From the NCBI GenBank assembly GCA_005801395.1, contig SYDV01000171.1, positions 1 to 8,429 of the forward strand: a DNA stretch of 8,429 nucleotides, in the 5' to 3' direction. This document shows positions 6,480 to 8,429 of the stretch, in pieces. The stretch comes from Planctomycetia bacterium. GTDB lineage: Bacteria; Planctomycetota; UBA11346. The notes under the pieces were generated by a model. It saw only the letters and a list, made by a program, of their open reading frames with translations. It searched no databases and had not been told where the DNA came from. Position 1 is the stretch's first letter; each line of letters begins with the position of its first letter. Position numbers and translations under genes: made by a program.

Positions 6480-6677
6480 GTAAAAGCACCTTTTGTATTT
6501 CAAAACAGCAATAAAAAGAACACCGCCATCGCAGTGCATCCGTATGCTGTAGCTCTTTTCACCTTGGTCAAATCACCATCACATGAAAGAGAGCAAGGTG
6601 TGTTGGTCGCTCACATTATCTCCGCAGCATCCTTCATATTAACGCAAAATATATTTTAATGTTATTTTAATAATTAT
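6480..6677. other. Intergenic region between permease remnant and GNAT gene
   Basis: 198 bases without a supportable gene. The left half holds the TTGACCAAGGTGAA element and complementary pairs CTCTTTTCA/TGAAAGAG (6553-6561 with 6584-6591) and CACCTTG/CAAGGTG (6560-6566 with 6594-6600). The right part, about 6635-6677, is very AT-rich and includes the palindrome AAAATATATTTT (6646-6657) just past the GNAT stop. It has no GC-rich hairpin, so I see no clear terminator for GNAT. Confidence 0.5.
6558..6571 (-). promoter_or_regulatory. Candidate -35/operator element upstream of permease remnant
   Basis: Minus-strand TTGACCAAGGTGAA, 78 bases before the permease ATG. It equals the element at 4722-4736 except for one missing A in the centre. 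No good -10 follows (AGCATA at 17-base spacing is poor), so it may be an operator and not a core promoter. The plus-strand reading TTGGTC recurs at 6603-6608. Confidence 0.4.
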
Positions 6678-7289
6678 TCAGCGTGGAAACCAAGCCATTA
6701 ACAAAGCATTATCGCACGATTCTTCATCCGGTAAATAATTCGGCACTACACGAACGGGTATGAGTCCCGCACGTAATTGCGGCGTGATAACTGGGTCAAT
6801 GAGTTCTCCGCGACAGACCGCATCAGCATAAGCCGTTGGTGTCATCGTTTTACCAAATGGACGATAACCCGACAAACGACTACCAGCCAAAAATCGTTTG
6901 AGCCGCAAGTCGCGTACTAATTGATAACGCGCTTGATACAGCGCGCGGGCGATACCTTGGCCACGATAAGTCGGAAGTACGGCAACATCGACGCCATAAA
7001 GGGTGTTGCCCTGCGGGTTGTGATTTCGCAGATATCCATCGTCACTTGCTTCGCTCCACGTGTGCGCTGGTTCATGTTCATCCCATTGTATCATATGCGC
7101 CGTGGCAGATGCGACTACTTCACCGTTTAATTCTGCGCACATGGCACCCGCTGGGAAAACTTGGACATGGGTCGCGATCTGCTCCCTTTTCCACCACAAT
7201 TCGGGCGGAAATGGTGGCGGAAAAGAAGCGCGTTGTATCCGCAGTAATGCTTCAAAATCATCAAGTGTGTATGGTCGAATCCGCAGCAT
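6678..7289 (-). CDS. GNAT family N-acetyltransferase
   Basis: 203-residue acyl-CoA-dependent N-acyltransferase, cytoplasmic, substrate unknown. Residues 3-15 (RIRPYTLDDFEAL) give the first strand and helix of the GNAT fold. Motif A, the acetyl-CoA pyrophosphate loop, is VAVLPTYRGQGIARAL at about 102-117, matching the R-G-x-G-x-A pattern. The C-terminal part (GYRPFGKTMTPTAYADAVCRG, LIDPVITPQLRAGLIPVRVVPNYLPDEES) matches my recollection of GNAT domains that occur fused to a nitrilase-type amidohydrolase; here the gene ends without the nitrilase half. No Shine-Dalgarno is visible before the ATG at 7289, so the start rests on the family N-terminus. It is probably a single gene, divergent from the BatA-like gene. 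Confidence 0.88.
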   Translation of the reverse strand: MLRIRPYTLDDFEALLRIQRASFPPPFPPELWWKREQIATHVQVFPAGAMCAELNGEVVASATAHMIQWDEHEPAHTWSEASDDGYLRNHNPQGNTLYGVDVAVLPTYRGQGIARALYQARYQLVRDLRLKRFLAGSRLSGYRPFGKTMTPTAYADAVCRGELIDPVITPQLRAGLIPVRVVPNYLPDEESCDNALLMAWFPR

Positions 7290-7323
7290 GATCGAGATGA
7301 TGTCACTTTATTGCTTCTGGGGA

Positions 7324-7336
7324 ATACTCGGAGTAT
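7324..7336. promoter_or_regulatory. Perfect 13-base palindrome, candidate operator
   Basis: ATACTC-G-GAGTAT lies in the 137-base region between the divergent GNAT and BatA-like genes, 35 bases before the GNAT start. Position and symmetry suit a repressor site for a dimer. No regulator is encoded nearby and there is only one copy. Confidence 0.3.
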
Positions 7337-7426
7337 GGGCATCTATCAGGGACTCCCCCTTCAGGCTCGTCATTCCCCCCTCAATTCCCCTTTCCGTCGA
7401 GGTCCGAGTAGGCATTCTTTGGCGCC

Positions 7427-8429
7427 ATGCTGATCCTGAACGCCATTGGTTTATTTGCGCTGATCGCGTTGCCGACCATTCTGGCCATCCACCTCTTCCG
7501 TCGACGATTTCGCCCGCGTCCCGTGACGGGATTATTTCTTTATGGGCCAACCGTGCGCACCGTGGCAGCTGGGCGCAAACGCCAGCGCATTTTATGGCAA
7601 GCCAGTTTGTTTGCCGAATTATTAGTCGCCCTGGCCATCGCTTGGTATTTAATTGATCCACATCTTTCGGATCGCATGAAGGCCCAACATGTCGTCGTGG
7701 TATTAGATAGCCGTTGGCGTTTAGCGGCGAAGACTCCCACCGGCAGCATTACGGAACGTGTCCGCACCGAATTAAGCCATCGTTTATCGACCTTAAGCGC
7801 AACTGATCGAGTCACGTTAATCGCCAGTGGTGAAACACCCACCATGTTAAGTGGACCAGCCGCACGTCCGGATGTGGCGTTGTTAGCCTTACGCTCCTGG
7901 GAACCTGATCGCCCATGGCACAGTTTGGATTCGGCGATCACTTTGGGACGTTCATTAACCGAAAATCAAACCACGGTGTTAGTCTGTAGTGACCGTCCGC
8001 CCATAACGCAGGAACCTGATTGTGTTTATTTATCGTTTGGACAGCCGCTGATAACCAGCGGCATCGCCGAAGTGCGTTGGTGGAATGATGAACGTGGGTC
8101 GCGTATCGTAGTTCGTGTTATTGCGTATGGCGGCCCTGTTACGCGTACCTTAACCGTCAGCGATGGCACCACCGTTATTGCCACCCAAACGGTTAATGTG
8201 ACCGATGATATGCCCGTCAGCTACACGATGCCCATAACGACTTTGGCACCGACCGAATTAACCGTTGCATTAACCGGACCAGATCCCCTGCCACAGGATG
8301 ATGTCGTTCACGTGCAACGTCCGGATGCTGGAATTATACGCGTACGGTTGTCTGTTGATCCTCGTATTGCCGCACCTTTCACGCGAGGATTATCGGTTAT
8401 TCCTGGAATTAATCTACTGACCGATGATC
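7427..8429 (+). CDS. BatA-domain membrane protein with degenerate VWA-like domain, 3'-truncated by window edge
   Basis: Open reading frame running off the window, 334 codons seen. Residues 4-24 form a membrane helix followed by HLFRRRFRPRPV, the typical BatA/aerotolerance N-terminal pattern. A second membrane helix lies at about 57-77 (WQASLFAELLVALAIAWYLI). A VWA-like region begins at about 88 with HVVVVLDSRWRL. The family metal site would be D-x-S-x-S, but here it reads Asp94-Ser-Arg-Trp-Arg, so metal binding is probably lost. From about 215 the sequence is beta-rich and Ig-like (VRVIAYGGPVTRTLTVSDG, MPVSYTMPITTLAPTELTVAL). The start is bounded by an in-frame TAG at 7409-7411, making ATG 7427 the first choice; its ribosome site is weak. 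Relatives usually sit beside moxR and DUF58 genes, which are absent upstream here. Family good, role unknown. Confidence 0.8.
   Translation, partial: MLILNAIGLFALIALPTILAIHLFRRRFRPRPVTGLFLYGPTVRTVAAGRKRQRILWQASLFAELLVALAIAWYLIDPHLSDRMKAQHVVVVLDSRWRLAAKTPTGSITERVRTELSHRLSTLSATDRVTLIASGETPTMLSGPAARPDVALLALRSWEPDRPWHSLDSAITLGRSLTENQTTVLVCSDRPPITQEPDCVYLSFGQPLITSGIAEVRWWNDERGSRIVVRVIAYGGPVTRTLTVSDGTTVIATQTVNVTDDMPVSYTMPITTLAPTELTVALTGPDPLPQDDVVHVQRPDAGIIRVRLSVDPRIAAPFTRGLSVIPGINLLTDD

Noticed and set aside
6646..6657. AAAATATATTTT palindrome
   Set aside because: Self-complementary AT-only sequence in an AT-rich gap is expected by composition.
7355..7390. Three C-runs (5, 6 and 4 bases) as a minus-strand G-quadruplex
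   Set aside because: Only three usable G-tracts lie close together; a fourth is lacking.
7060..7656. 198-codon plus-strand open frame spanning GNAT and the start of the BatA-like gene
   Set aside because: It crosses two convincing genes in other frames and encodes low-complexity sequence; the overlapping frame from 7427 gives a proper BatA domain.
7540..7941. 133-codon minus-strand open frame
   Set aside because: It is antisense to the VWA-like part of the BatA-like gene, with no family resemblance.

Overview
The window looks like chromosomal DNA from a bacterium of the Planctomycetes–Verrucomicrobia–Lentisphaerae group. Three things point there. There is an ECF sigma factor of the Rhodopirellula/Verrucomicrobium type translationally coupled to a FecR-like membrane protein with a large C-terminal extension. 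There is an exported formylglycine-type sulfatase. There is a BatA-domain membrane protein. The assignment is inferred from gene content, not from any marker gene. No tRNA, rRNA, CRISPR array, transposase or phage gene was seen.

Layout. Bases 1-2060 (+) hold the 3' part of the sigma factor gene and the FecR-like gene, which overlap by 4 bases (ATGA). Convergent to them is a sulfatase (2126-3535, -). Upstream of that, on the same strand, is a signal-peptide protein made of two NIPSNAP domains (3812-4588, -). The 276-base gap between these two holds a strong 38-base hairpin. A divergent promoter region (4589-4769) separates the NIPSNAP gene from a LURP-one/scramblase-like gene (4770-5357, +). 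A bidirectional terminator hairpin (5367-5390) lies between that gene and the remains of an L-lactate permease gene (5384-6479, -). The permease keeps its first ~100 and last ~210 residues, in two different frames, and lacks the middle. A GNAT acetyltransferase follows (6678-7289, -). Divergent from it, running off the right edge, is a BatA-like protein with a degenerate von Willebrand A-type domain (7427 to end, +).

How the genes work together. Only the sigma/FecR pair is clearly a functional unit: an extracytoplasmic-function sigma factor and its probable membrane regulator. Sulfatase and NIPSNAP proteins are both predicted to be exported, and sulfatases in these phyla typically act on sulfated polysaccharides, but nothing here shows that the sigma factor controls them. 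The remaining genes look like single-gene units.

The least ordinary observations are: the permease with its centre missing; a near-identical TTGACCAA(A)GGTGAA element in two separate upstream regions; a sulfatase signature with Val where Pro or Ala is usual; and the loss of metal-site residues in the BatA-like protein. I did not find convincing evidence of a wholly new multi-gene system.
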